Assembly (NCBI GenBank): GCA_963971285.1
Contig: OZ020246.1
Location: forward strand, 12,569,217 to 12,633,216
Length of the DNA: 64,000 nt
Direction: 5' to 3'
DNA from: Astropecten irregularis
Lineage: Eukaryota > Echinodermata > Asteroidea > Paxillosida > Astropectinidae
The position numbers and the translations under genes are program-made. How positions within the stretch are numbered: position 1 is the stretch's first letter; each line of letters begins with the position of its first letter. The notes beneath the pieces were generated by a model. The model did no database searches. It was given only the letters and a program-made list of their open reading frames with translations, and was not told the DNA's origin. Shown here one piece after another: positions 24,185 through 35,450 of the stretch.

Positions 24185-24420
24185 TGAACTTGTATTTATC
24201 CAGTAAAATCAGTGACTAAAATGATTTTTGATCTTTTGAAGATCAAAATTAAAAGTGGAAAAAAAAATACTGTGGCCGTTTTTCATTGTTTTTTTCAAAA
24301 GTGGGCACCGTATGTGACTGAAACTTTCACAGATGACTGTTCTTGCATCTTTTTTTATATTTTTGCCCATAAATCTGCATTTCTTTGACAAAAACCTAAG
24401 TCTGATATTACCTTTAAGTA
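24185..24420 (+). repeat. Interspersed repeat family member
   Basis: Shared features are GATCTTTTGAAGATC, TACTGTGGCC, GTGGGCACCGTATGTGACTG, GATGACTGTT, TTTTGCCCATAAATCTGCAT and CTGATATTACCTTTAA. Other copies are at 56215-56440, 57050-57290 and, on the minus strand, 60755-60960. No coding frame is shared, so it is a non-autonomous dispersed element of unknown class. Confidence 0.75.
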
Positions 24421-24645
24421 TTCGTATAATTATTGATCCTATCGTTTGTTTATTTGTGTGTGATTTATTTGTTTTATTTGTTTTATAAGTTGAATTGGCA
24501 GCATATTAGAAATAATTGGCACTGCTGATCCTATACTGCTATAATTATATTCTGAAGTAAAAACGACCTAAACGGATAGCGAACATCCGACGCATGAGGG
24601 CGCTATTGTTGTAAACACACACGCATTCATGAGATACCATCTGAC

Positions 24646-24735
24646 CATGTGTACATCAGCTGCTGCATTGAACGATTTGAGGAGATTTTTGTCTGCTTTC
24701 CTGCCCGAGTCCTAAGCAGAAGAGGCATTTTCCAG
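24646..24735 (+). other. Possible exon ending at a GTGAGT donor, duplicated
   Basis: Sequence from ATGTGTACATCAGC to GGCATTTTCCAG, followed by GTGAGT, is kept in both copies (here and 57496-57591). The 22-residue frame from the ATG stops before the donor, and copy B has two extra bases near the start. It could be a noncoding first exon. I recognise no protein. Confidence 0.25.
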
Positions 24736-24854
24736 GTGAGTCTTGGTCTGAGGTTTACTAGAGATTATCTTAAATACACTTTTAGCTCAAAACGAAGTCT
24801 TTTTGTGGCTTTTTTTTACAGCAAATTTTAAATGCAACTTCAACTTGTACACGA

Positions 24855-24955
24855 ATTGCACTGACGACCATCATTTGTGCACAACTCTATGGAACCAGCA
24901 GAGGGCGTTTTGAGATAAATTGCTGCTGCTGCATTCAAAGTGTATCATTGTAGGT
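24855..24955 (-). mobile_element. Old partial copy of the 254-bp inverted-repeat element
   Basis: This stretch (GACGACCATCATTTGTGCAC, then AGAGGGCGTTTTGA, then TTGTAGG) is the reverse complement of the right half of the element at 24968-25221. It is present in both copies of block 2, so it is older than the duplication. Confidence 0.7.
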
Positions 24956-24967
24956 AAAAAAAATGGC

Positions 24968-25221
24968 GGAAAGAATTCCACTGACGGCCATGACGGAAAC
25001 AGGGTTATTTCCTCCAAGAGTTAACTTATTTGATGCAAGTCATGATGAACTTCAATCTCTGGAGTGAAAACTGGTGTAGCTTATCTAAAAAGTGAGATTT
25101 TCAGGTTTTTTGGACCTACAATTATACACTTCGAATGCAGCGGTAGCCATTTTTATCAAAACGCCCTCTGTTGGTCCCATATGTTTGTGCACAAGTGATG
25201 GCCGTCAGTGGAATTCTTTCC
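24968..25221. mobile_element. 254-bp MITE with 8-bp target duplication; empty site in duplicate
   Basis: Terminal inverted repeats of about 24 bp start GGAAAGAATTCCACTGACGG and end CAGTGGAATTCTTTCC. The target duplication AAAATGGC is at 24960-24967 and 25222-25229. At the matching place in copy B (near 57812-57822) a single AAAATGGC runs directly into ATTACCTCAG, which is an empty site. The 8-bp duplication fits a hAT-type origin. A 34-codon frame from ATG 24964 crosses the left end and is probably chance. Confidence 0.88.
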
Positions 25222-25230
25222 AAAATGGCA

Positions 25231-25333
25231 TTACCTCAGTTTAGTACACTCAGGTTAGCTGGTACCGAGACCCAGTTGTATTTAGGTAAGTTAGTTTACT
25301 GTAGAAGCTGAGTGTACTTAACTGAGGTAACCC
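25231..25333. mobile_element. Short foldback sequence
   Basis: TTACCTCAGTTTAGTACACT and its partner AGTGTACTTAACTGAGGTAA form a ~23-bp inverted repeat around 57 bp. Block 2 copy B keeps only the left part, so the right part was lost there or the duplication ended inside it. Sequence on either side (25035-25115 and 25330-25415) is also inverted relative to each other. Confidence 0.65.
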
Positions 25334-25717
25334 CCAAAAAATCTCGTAAAACTCACTTTTTAGATATGCTACACCAGTGTTACACAGCTGAGATTGAAGT
25401 TTATCATAAATTGTATTCAGTATACTGCTGTGCATTTTCGGAGCTTTTGAAAACAGGAAAACGCTTTGAAAAAATTAGCGGTTGCCCGAGCTCCGATTTA
25501 TAAAAATGAATGACAGCGCTGTATTGCGCACGTGTTGATAATGTGCACGATCAATGGATGCATAGCGCTGTATGTAGGAGTGTGTAAAACATGCTACAAC
25601 AATCGTTGCGTCATGGTATACATGAGTTTCTGGGCTCGATCTACGTGCGTGTTTGGGAATCTTGCGATGATTTGGTGCCGGCAACCTTACAGAATATTCA
25701 GTCATAATGTCACTTGC

Positions 25718-25951
25718 TACATTCACAATGGTATGGTGTTCCATTTGTGCCGTCAACGGGTCGCATTTGTTTTTTGGGGGTTTTTTGGCGTCGCATTTAC
25801 AATACAATACAAATTGATACAAGTAATAAACTGAGCACTGGAAACTGCTCATCGGCAAAAAAAAAATGCGACGCCAAAAAACAAATGTGACGGCAAAAAA
25901 ATGCGACGCGTTGACGGCACAAATGGAACACCATACCAGAGTGAATGTTAA
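25718..25951. mobile_element. Foldback element with ~75-bp arms
   Basis: The left arm GGTATGGTGTTCCATTTGTG, then CCGTCAACG, TCGCATTTGTTTTTT and GGCGTCGCATT, is mirrored in the right arm at 25861-25951. The centre is about 60 bp. Long arms with a short loop will form a strong hairpin. No coding signal is seen. Confidence 0.8.
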
Positions 25952-26157
25952 AAGTCCAAGAATGACGTCATCATGTTTACAAACTCACTCCTCGCACTTT
26001 TCGGATTTCGGGCAAATTGAGGGGAGAATGAAAACTCCTCTAAAGAGTGTATCCAGTGGAATATTTGTTAAAAAAGAACTTCTGTGTATTCATGAGTCCA
26101 TATCCTGCCTGAAAAAACAAAAACTCAAAATACCATTCCGACCTTTTGAGTTTGGCT
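25952..26157. other. Unique spacer before the long array
   Basis: Low-copy sequence runs between the foldback element and the array; AATTATTG at 26160 starts array sequence. I see no gene. Confidence 0.5.
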
Positions 26158-26369
26158 TTAATTATTGTATTTTCTTATATAATCATTTTCATAATCATTT
26201 CACCAACATAGATGCAAACCCTTACTGTTTATATGCTCCTGTGCGGCGGACAAGGCATGCCGTAACTGTGCTATACCATCTGACCCATCCAGTCCTTTGA
26301 TGGGCCTTCTGCATTGAGAATCTACAATCCATTTTGTTTCATTCATTTTCCTCTTTCTTTATTTGACAG

Positions 26370-26534
26370 TTACAATGGACAAAAACGGTTCAGCTACCTT
26401 CAAATATCAGGATAACCAGCCTGTTCACCTATGAACTGGAGAGGGCACTAGTTGCTGACAAGCTTGATCATCCATTCGTTAAAGGATTTGCCATCTGTGT
26501 TACATGAGGGAACGTCAATCTGAACCATCTGCAG
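26370..26534 (+). pseudogene. HMBS exon copy 3 (internally deleted)
   Basis: This copy is 165 bp, 19 bp shorter than the rest. About 14 bp are lost after AAAAACG, and 5 bp are lost in CTTGATATGATCATCC, which breaks the frame before HSLKD. The TGA in the TSI context is still there. Confidence 0.82.
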
Positions 26535-26591
26535 GTAAGTATGTTTCCATATCAACATCTGCATGTATGATTTACAGCGGTTGCTAATGGG

Positions 26592-27146
26592 GTTGCCATA
26601 GACAGTGTCTGTCTCCCTCTAGTGATCATGATGAGTCAGGTATTGCCACTCAAGTGAATGTCTGTCTCCTTCTAGTAATCATCGTGAGTCAGGTATTGCC
26701 CACTGATCTATACAAAAGATCTAATCTGACATCGGACTACATGTAGCTTGAAATATATCAAAATTTCGCATTATCATCACGGGTCAAAAAGTGGATGTTT
26801 TCACCAGGTCCGGACCTGATAGCCAGGGGGCAGTTTTCAACACTGGTCGCCAGGGGTCCTGGGTGCGAGACCCGAAACGGCATAATGTTTTTTTCCGACA
26901 CCAAAAAATCTAATCTGACATCAGATTGGTTGCTATGTCCGTTTGTTTGTAGGCCTACTTGTTCTCCAGTGTCATAAGTTTACCTATCTGAAACCAAAAT
27001 CTGAATTGGGTCAACCTAAAGTCGCTCCTGATCTATTGAGGTCAATGGCAATGCTGGGACGCCTGTCTGAAACGGGGTTATAAATTGAGTGGCAATACCT
27101 GACTCATCATGATCACTTGAGGGAGACAGACATTGTCTATGGCAAC
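26592..27146. mobile_element. Inverted-repeat element, 550-bp class, copy 2
   Basis: Same structure as copy 1, with GTTGCCATAGACAG at the left end and CTATGGCAAC at the right. A 5-bp ACATG insertion (CGGACTACATGTAGCTTG) lengthens it to 555 bp. Confidence 0.85.
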
Positions 27147-27705
27147 CAAGTGAGTGTCTGTCTCCCTCTAGTGATCATCATGAGTCAAGTATTGCCACTC
27201 AAGTGAGTGTCAGTCTCCTTCTAGTAATCATCGTGAGTCAGGTATTGCCACTCAAGTGAGTGTCTGTCTCCTTCTAGTAATCATCGTGAGTCAGGTATTG
27301 CCACTCAAGTGAGTGTCTGTCTCCTTCTAGTAATCATCGTGAGTCAGGTATTGCCACTCAAGTGAGTGTCTGTCTCCTTCTAGTAATCATCGTGAGTCAG
27401 GCATTGCCACTCAAGTGAGTGTCTGTCTCCTTCTAGTAATCATTGTGAGTCAGGTATTGCCACTCAAGTGAGTGTCTGTCTCCTTCTAGTAATCATCGTG
27501 AGTCAGGCATTGCCACTCAAGTGAGTGTCTGTCTCCTTCTAGTAATCATCGTGAGTCAGGTATTGCCACTCGAGTGAGTGTCTGTCTCCTTCTAGTAATC
27601 ATCGTGAGTCAGGTATTGCCACTCAAGTGACTGTCTGTCTTCTTCTAGTAATCATCGTGAGTCAGTTATTGCCACTCAAGTGAATGACTGTCTTTCTCTA
27701 GTGAT
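27147..27705. repeat. 53-bp minisatellite, longest run (about 10 units)
   Basis: Ten near-identical units are spaced 53 bp apart from 27151, all in one direction, next to the right inverted repeat of a 555-bp element. Elsewhere in the array the same position holds two to six units. CRISPR is excluded because there are no variable spacers. Confidence 0.95.
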
Positions 27706-27985
27706 TATTCATCTCATTTATTTATGTGCACTTTATAGACTCCCCACTCTTGAAAATAGAAGACGTGTTAACATGGTTAATTATTGTATTTTCTTATATA
27801 AGCATTTTCATAATAATTTCACCAACATAGATGCAAACCCTTACTGTTTATATGCTCCTGTGCGGCGAACAAGGCATGCCGTAGCTGTGCTATACCATCT
27901 GACCCATCCAGTCCTTTGATGGGCCTTCTGCATTGAGAATCTACACATTTTGTTTCATTCATTTTCCTCTTTCTTTATTTGACAG

Positions 27986-28169
27986 TTACAATGGAGAAAA
28001 ACGTTGACACAATTCAGGTTCAGCTACCTTCAAATATCAGGATAACCAGCCTGTTCACCTATGAACTGGAGAGGGCGCTAGTTGCTGACAAGCTTGATAT
28101 GATCATCCATTCTTTAAAGGATTTGCCATCTGTGTTACATGAGGGAACGTCAATCTGAACCATCTGCAG
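27986..28169 (+). pseudogene. HMBS exon copy 4
   Basis: 184 bp; type a (MEKNVDTIQ start, PSNIRITSLF). The shared TGA is present, and the frame is otherwise open. Confidence 0.82.
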
Positions 28170-28226
28170 GTAAGGATGTTTCCATATCAACAGCTGCATG
28201 TATGCTTTACAGCGGTTGCTAATGGG

Positions 28227-29016
28227 GTTGCCGTAGACAGTGTCTGTCTCCCTCTAGTGATCATGATGAGTCAGGTATTGCCACTCAAGTGAGTGTCTTT
28301 CTCCTTCTAGAAATCATCGTGAGTCAGGTATTGCCCACTGATCTATACAAAAGATCTAATCTGTCATCGGACTTGCTTGAAATATATCAAAATTTGGCAT
28401 TATCATCACGGGTCAAAAAGTGGATGTTTTCACCAGGTCCGGACCTGATAGCCATCGGCCATTTTTCACCAGGTCCAGACCTGATAGCCAGGGGTCGCGG
28501 GTGCAAGACCCGAAACTTCATAATGTTTTTTCCAGACATTAAAAAATCTAATCTGACATCGGACTTGCTTGAAATATATCAAAATTTGGCATTATCATCA
28601 CGGGTCAAAAAGTGGATGTTTTCACCAGGTCCGGACCTGATAGCCATCGGCCATTTTTCACCAGGTCCGGACCTGATAGCCAGGGGTCCCAGGTGCGAGA
28701 CCCGAAACTTCATAATTTTTTCCAGACATTAAAAAATCTAATCTGACATCGTACTTGCTTGAAATATATCCAAATTTGGCATTATCATCACGGGTCAAAA
28801 AGTGGATGTTTTCACCAGGTCCGGACCTGATAGCCATCGGCCATTTTTCACCAGGTCCTGACCTGATAGCCAGGGGTCCCGGGTCCTAAAGTCGCTCCTG
28901 ATCTATTGAGTTTAATGGCAATGCTGGGACGCCTGTCTGAAACGGGGTTATAAATTGAGTGGCAATACCTGACTCATCATGATCACTAGAGGGAGACAGA
29001 CATTGTCTATGGCAAC
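28227..29016. mobile_element. Inverted-repeat element, 790-bp class, copy 3
   Basis: The same ~62-bp ends enclose three tandem ~175-bp modules (TCTAATCTGACATCG, CGGGTCAAAAAGTG, GGTCCGGACCTGATAGCC, GGTGCGAGACCCG) in place of the one module plus unique tail of the 550-bp class. The third module is cut short by CCTAAAGTCGCTCC. Confidence 0.85.
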
Positions 29017-29484
29017 CAAGTGAATGTCTGTCTGCCTCTAGTGATCATCATGAGTCAAGTATTGCCACTCAAGTGAGTGTCTGTCTCCTTCTAGTAATCA
29101 TCGTGAGTCAGGTATTGCCACTCAAGTGAGTGTCTGTCTCCTTCTAGTCTTCATCGTGAGTCAGGTATTGCCACTCAAGTGAATGTCTGACTTTCTCTAG
29201 TGATTATTCATCTCATTTATTTATGTGCACTTTATAGACTCCCCACTCTTGAAAATAGAAGACGTGTTAACATGGTTAATTATTGTATTTTCTTATATAA
29301 GCATTTTCATAATAATTTCACCAACATAGATGCAAACCCTTACTGTTTATATGCTCCTGTGCGGCGAACAAGGCATGCCGTAGCTGTGCTATACCATCTG
29401 ACCCATCCAGTCCTTTGATGGGCCTTCTGCATTGAGAATCTACAAATTTTGTTTCATTCATTTTCCTCTTTCTTTATTTGACAG

Positions 29485-29668
29485 TTACAATGGAGAAAAA
29501 CGTTGACACAATTCAGGTTCAGCTACCTTCAAATATCAGGATAACCAGCCTGTTCACCTATGAACTGGAGAGGGCACTAGTTGCTGACAAGCTTGATATG
29601 ATCATCCATTCTTTAAAGGATTTGCCATCTGTGTTACATGAGGGAACGTCAATCTGAACCATCTGCAG
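29485..29668 (+). pseudogene. HMBS exon copy 5
   Basis: 184 bp; type a (MEKN, PSNIRITS) with GGCACTAG for GGCGCTAG. The shared TGA is present. Confidence 0.82.
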
Positions 29669-29725
29669 GTAAGGATGTTTCCATATCAACAGCTGCATGT
29701 ATGATTTACAGCGGTTGCTAATGGG

Positions 29726-30275
29726 GTTGCTGTAGACAGTGTCTGTCTCCCTCTAGTGATCATGATGAGTCAGGTATTGCCACTCAAGTGAGTGTCTTTC
29801 TCCTTCTAGAAATCATCGTGAGTCAGGTATTGCCCACTGATCTATACAAAAGATCTAATCTGTCATCGGACTTGCTTGAAATATATCAAAATTTCGCATT
29901 ATCATCACGGGTCAAAAAGTGGATGTTTTCACCAGGTCCGGACCTGATAGCCAGCGGGCAGTTTTCAACACTGGTAGCTAGGGGTCCTGGGTGCGAGACC
30001 CGAAACAACATAATGTTTTTTTCCGACACCAAAAAATATAATCTGACATCAGATTGGTTGCTATTTCAGTTTGTTTGTAGGCCTATTTGTTCTCCATTGT
30101 CATAAGTTTACCTATCTGAAACCAAAATCTGAATTGGGTCGACCTAAAGTCGCTCCTGATCTATTGAGTTCAATGGCAATGCTGGGACGCCTGTCTAAAA
30201 CGGGGGTTATAAATTGAGTGGCAATACCTGACTCATCATGATCACTAGAGGGAGACAGACATTGTCTATGGCAAC
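29726..30275. mobile_element. Inverted-repeat element, 550-bp class, copy 4
   Basis: The left end has GTTGCTGTAGACAG and the inner module reads GCGGGCAGTTTTC. The counterpart 4363 bp downstream is 34089-34638. Confidence 0.85.
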
Positions 30276-30846
30276 CAAGTGAGTGTCTGTCTGCCTCTAG
30301 TGATCATCATGAGTCAAGTATTGCCACTCAAGTGAGTGTCTGTCTCCTTCTAGTAATCATCGTGAGTCAGGTATTGCCACTCAAGTGAGTGTCTGTCTCC
30401 TAGTAATCATCATGAGTCAAGTATTGCCACTCAAGTGAGTGTCTGTCTCCTTCTAGTAATCATCGTGAGTCAGGTATTGCCACTCGAGTGAGTGTCTGTC
30501 TCCTTCTAGTAATCATCGTGAGTCAGGTATTGCCACTCAAGTGAAAGTCTGTCTTTCTCTAGTGATCATTCATCTCATTTTATGTGCACTTTATAGACTC
30601 CCCACTCTTGAAAATAGAAGACGTGTTAACATGGTTAATTATTGTATTTTCTTATATTAGCATTTTCATAATCATTTCACCATAAAAGATGGAAACCCTT
30701 ACTGTTTATATGCTCCTGTGCGGCGGACAAGGCATGCCGTAGCTGTGCTATACCATCTGACCCATCCAGTCCTTTTATGGGCCTTCTGCATTGAGAATCT
30801 ACAATCCATTTTGTTTCATTCATTTTTGTCTTTCTTTATTTGACAG

Positions 30847-31030
30847 TTACAATGGACAAAAACGTTGACACGATTCAGGTTCAGCTACCTTCGTATATCA
30901 GGATAATCAGCCTGTTCACCTATGAACTGGAGAGGGCGCTAGTTGCTGACAAGCTTGATATGATCATCCATTCTTTAAAGGATTTGCCATCTGTGTTACA
31001 TGAGGGAACGTCAATCTGAACCATCTGCAG
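30847..31030 (+). pseudogene. HMBS exon copy 6
   Basis: 184 bp; type b (MDKN, PSYIRIISLF). The shared TGA is present. The upstream intron carries CACCATAAAAGATGG in place of the CACCAACATAGATGC of type a units. Confidence 0.82.
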
Positions 31031-31087
31031 GTAAGGATGTTTCCATATCAACAGCTGCATGTATGATTTACAGCGGTTGCTAATGGG

Positions 31088-31877
31088 GTTGCCGTAGACA
31101 GTGTCTGTCTCCCTCTAGTGATCATGATGAGTCAGGTATTGCCACTCAAGTGAGTGTCTGTCTCCTTCTAGTAATCATCGTGAGTCAGGTATTGCCCACT
31201 GATCTATACAAAAAATCTAATCTGACATCGGACTCGCTTGAAATATATCAAAATTTGGCATTATCATCACGGGTCAAAAAGTGGATGTTTTCACCAGGTC
31301 CGGACCTGATAGCCATCGGCCATTTTTCACCAGGTCCAGACCTGATAGCCAGGGGTCGCGGGTGCAAGACCCGAAACTTCATAATGTTTTTTCCAGACAT
31401 TAAAAAATCTAATCTGACATCGGACTTGCTTGAAATATATCCAAATTTGGCATTATCATCACGGGTCAAAAAGTGGATGTTTTCACCAGGTCCGGACCTG
31501 ATAGCCATCGGCCATTTTTCACCAGGTCCGGACCTGATAGCCAGGGGTCCCAGGTGCGAGACCCGAAACTTCATAATTTTTTCCAGACATTAAAAAATCT
31601 AATCTGACATCGTACTTGCTTGAAATATATCCAAATTTGGCATTATCATCACGGGTCAAAAAGTAAATGTTTTCACCAGGTCCGGACCTGATAGCCATCG
31701 GCCATTTTTCACCAGGTCCTGACCTGATAGCCAGGGGTCCCGGGTCCTAAAGTCGCTCCTGATCTATTGAGTTTAATGGCAATGCTGGGACGCCTGTCTG
31801 AAACGGGGTTATAAATTGAGTGGCAATACCTGACTCATCATGATCACTAGAGGAAGACAGACATTGTCTATGGCAAC
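31088..31877. mobile_element. Inverted-repeat element, 790-bp class, copy 5
   Basis: Three-module class. Open frames on both strands across the modules mirror the tandem repetition and are not genes. Confidence 0.85.
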
Positions 31878-32348
31878 CAAGTGAATGTCTGTCTGCCTCT
31901 AGTGATCATCATGAGTCAAGTATTGCCACTCAAGTGAGTGTCTGTCTCCTTCTAGTAATCATCGTGAGTCAGGTATTGCCACTCAAGTGAGTGTCTGTCT
32001 CCTTCTAGTCTTCATCGTGAGTCAGGTATTGCCACTCAAGTGAATGTCTGACTTTCTCTAGTGATTATTCATCTCATTTATTTATGTGCACTTTATAGAC
32101 TCCCCACTCTTGAAAATAGAAGACGTGTTAACATGGTTAATTATTGTATTTTCTTATATAAGCATTTTCATAATAATTTCACCAACATAGATGCAAACCC
32201 TTACTGTTTATATGCTCCTGTGCGGCGAACAAGGCATGCCGTAGCTGTGCTATACCATCTGACCCATCCAGTCCTTTTATGGGCCTTCTGCATTGAGAAT
32301 CTACAATCCATTTTGTTTCATTCATTTTTGTCTTTCTTTATTTGACAG

Positions 32349-32532
32349 TTACAATGGACAAAAACGTTGACACGATTCAGGTTCAGCTACCTTCGTATAT
32401 CAGGATAATCAGCCTGTTCACCTATGAACTGGAGAGGGCGCTAGTTGCTGACAAGCTTGATATGATCATCCATTCTTTAAAGGATTTGCCATCTGTGTTA
32501 CATGAGGGAACGTCAATCTGAACCATCTGCAG
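32349..32532 (+). pseudogene. HMBS exon copy 7
   Basis: 184 bp; type b exon (PSYIRIIS) downstream of a type-a intron (CACCAACATAGATGC). This is a recombinant unit; its counterpart one period later (copy 10) is type a. The shared TGA is present. Confidence 0.82.
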
Positions 32533-32589
32533 GTAAGGATGTTTCCATATCAACAGCTGCATGTATGATTTACAGCGGTTGCTAATGGG

Positions 32590-33379
32590 GTTGCCGTAGA
32601 CAGTGTCTGTCACCCTCTAGTGATCATGATGAGTCAGGTATTGCCACTCAAGTGAGTGTCTGTCTCCTTCTAGTAATCATCGTGAGTCAGGTATTGCCCA
32701 CTGATCTATACAAAAAATCTAATCTGACATCGGACTCGCTTGAAATATATCAAAATTTGGCATTATCATCACGGGTCAAAAAGTGGATGTTTTCACCAGG
32801 TCCGGACCTGATAGCCATCGGCCATTTTTCACCAGGTCCAGACCTGATAGCCAGGGGTCGCGGGTGCAAGACCCGAAACTTCATAATGTTTTTTCCAGAC
32901 ATTAAAAAATCTAATCTGACATCGGACTTGCTTGAAATATATCCAAATTTGGCATTATCATCACGGGTCAAAAAGTGGATGTTTTCACCAGGTCCGGACC
33001 TGATAGCCATCGGCCATTTTTCACCAGGTCCGGACCTGATAGCCAGGGGTCCCAGGTGCGAGACCCGAAACTTCATAATTTTTTCCAGACATTAAAAAAT
33101 CTAATCTGACATCGTACTTGCTTGAAATATATCCAAATTTGGCATTATCATCACGGGTCAAAAAGTGGATGTTTTCACCAGGTCCGGACCTGATAGCCAT
33201 TGGCCATTTTTCACCAGGTCCTGACCTGATAGCCAGGGGTCCCGGGTCCTAAAGTCGCTCCTGATCTATTGAGTTTAATGGCAATGCTGGGACGCCTGTC
33301 TGAAACGGGGTTATAAATTGAGTGGCAATACCTGACTCATCATGATCACTAGAGGGAGACAGACATTGTCTATGGCAAC
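32590..33379. mobile_element. Inverted-repeat element, 790-bp class, copy 6
   Basis: Three-module class; almost identical to copy 5, with small changes (CTGTCACCCTC at the left end, CATTGGCC in the third module). Confidence 0.85.
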
Positions 33380-33847
33380 CAAGTGAATGTCTGTCTGCCT
33401 CTAGTGATCATCATGAGTCAAGTATTGCCACTCAAGTGAGTGTCTGTCTCCTTCTAGTAATCATCGTGAGTCAGGTATTGCCACTCAAGTGAGTGTCTGT
33501 CTCCTTCTAGTCTTCATCGTGAGTCAGGTATTGCCACTCAAGTGAATGTCTGACTTTCTCTAGTGATTATTCATCTCATTTATTTATGTGCACTTTATAG
33601 ACTCCCCACTCTTGAAAATAGAAGACGTGTTAACATGGTTAATTATTGTATTTTCTTATATAAGCATTTTCATAATAATTTCACCAACATAGATGCAAAC
33701 CCTTACTGTTTATATGCTCCTGTGCGGCGAACAAGGCATGCCGTAGCTGTGCTATACCATCTGACCCATCCAGTCCTTTGATGGGCCTTCTGCATTGAGA
33801 ATCTACAAATTTTGTTTCATTCATTTTCCTCTTTCTTTATTTGACAG

Positions 33848-34031
33848 TTACAATGGAGAAAAACGTTGACACAATTCAGGTTCAGCTACCTTCAAATATC
33901 AGGATAACCAGCCTGTTCACCTATGAACTGGAGAGGGCACTAGTTGCTGACAAGCTTGATATGATCATCCATTCTTTAAAGGATTTGCCATCTGTGTTAC
34001 ATGAGGGAACGTCAATCTGAACCATCTGCAG
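33848..34031 (+). pseudogene. HMBS exon copy 8
   Basis: 184 bp; type a, identical in its variants to copy 5, exactly one 4363-bp period upstream. The shared TGA is present. Confidence 0.82.
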
Positions 34032-34088
34032 GTAAGGATGTTTCCATATCAACAGCTGCATGTATGATTTACAGCGGTTGCTAATGGG

Positions 34089-34638
34089 GTTGCCGTAGAC
34101 AGTGTCTGTCTCCCTCTAGTGATCATGATGAGTCAGGTATTGCCACTCAAGTGAGTGTCTTTCTCCTTCTAGAAATCATCGTGAGTCAGGTATTGCCCAC
34201 TGATCTATACAAAAGATCTAATCTGTCATCGGACTTGCTTGAAATATATCAAAATTTCGCATTATCATCACGGGTCAAAAAGTGGATGTTTTCACCAGGT
34301 CCGGACCTGATAGCCAGCCGGCAGTTTTCAACACTGGTAGCTAGGGGTCCTGGGTGCGAGACCCGAAACAACATAATGTTTTTTTCCGACACCAAAAAAT
34401 ATAATCTGACATCAGATTGGTTGCTATTTCCGTTTGTTTGTAGGCCTATTTGTTCTCCATTGTCATAAGTTTACCTATCTGCAACCAAAATCTGAATTGG
34501 GTCGACCTAAAGTCGCTCCTGATCTATTGAGTTCAATGGCAATGCTGGGACGCCTGTCTGAAACGGGGGTTATAAATTGAGTGGCAATACCTGACTCATC
34601 ATGATCACTAGAGGGAGACAGACATTGTCTATGGCAAC
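34089..34638. mobile_element. Inverted-repeat element, 550-bp class, copy 7
   Basis: Counterpart of copy 4. It differs by GCCGGCAG for GCGGGCAG and by CTGCAACC for CTGAAACC. Confidence 0.85.
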
Positions 34639-35209
34639 CAAGTGAGTGTCTGTCTGCCTCTAGTGATCATCATGAGTCAAGTATTGCCACTCAAGTGAGT
34701 GTCTGTCTCCTTCTAGTAATCATCGTGAGTCAGGTATTGCCACTCAAGTGAGTGTCTGTCTCCTAGTAATCATCATGAGTCAAGTATTGCCACTCAAGTG
34801 AGTGTCTGTCTCCTTCTAGTAATCATCGTGAGTCAGGTATTGCCACTCGAGTGAGTGTCTGTCTCCTTCTAGTAATCATCGTGAGTCAGGTATTGCCACT
34901 CAAGTGAAAGTCTGTCTTTCTCTAGTGATCATTCATCTCATTTTATGTGCACTTTATAGACTCCCCACTCTTGAAAATAGAAGACGTGTTAACATGGTTA
35001 ATTATTGTATTTTCTTATATTAGCATTTTCATAATCATTTCACCATAAAAGATGGAAACCCTTACTGTTTATATGCTCCTGTGCGGCGGACAAGGCATGC
35101 CGTAGCTGTGCTATACCATCTGACCCATCCAGTCCTTTGATGGGCCTTCTGCATTGAGAATCTACAATCCATTTTGTTTCATTTATTTTTGTCTTTCTTT
35201 ATTTGACAG

Positions 35210-35393
35210 TTACAATGGACAAAAACGTTGACACGATTCAGGTTCAGCTACCTTCGTATATCAGGATAATCAGCCTGTTCACCTATGAACTGGAGAGGGC
35301 GCTAGTTGCTGACAAGCTTGATATGATCATCCATTCTTTAAAGGATTTGCCATCTGTGTTACATGAGGGAACGTCAATCTGAACCATCTGCAG
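35210..35393 (+). pseudogene. HMBS exon copy 9
   Basis: 184 bp; type b, like copy 6 one period upstream. The shared TGA is present. Confidence 0.82.
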
Positions 35394-35450
35394 GTAAGGA
35401 TGTTTCCATATCAACAGCTGCATGTATGATTTACAGCGGTTGCTAATGGG

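Larger units (their letters stand above)
23764..25308. repeat. Segmental duplication block 2, copy A
   Basis: This is collinear with 56609-57900. The main difference is one 254-bp element plus its 8-bp target duplication (24968-25229), present here only. The block includes an interspersed repeat near 24185-24420, an exon-like stretch near 24646-24735 and an old inverted-repeat element at 24855-24955. Confidence 0.93.

Noticed and set aside
25475-25858. 127-codon minus frame and 100-codon plus frame near 25.5-25.9 kb
   Set aside because: They overlap on opposite strands and run into the arm of a foldback element. No domain recognised.
27147-27705. CRISPR-like array of evenly spaced repeats
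   Set aside because: The whole 53-bp unit repeats without unique spacers, and the genome is eukaryotic.
28289-28732. 147-codon frame repeated in each 790-bp element, with 108-codon mirror frames on the minus strand
   Set aside because: It spans the inverted repeat and tandem modules, has no domain, and both strands are open because of the palindromic GGTCCGGACC modules. The 105-codon frames of the 550-bp class are the same kind.
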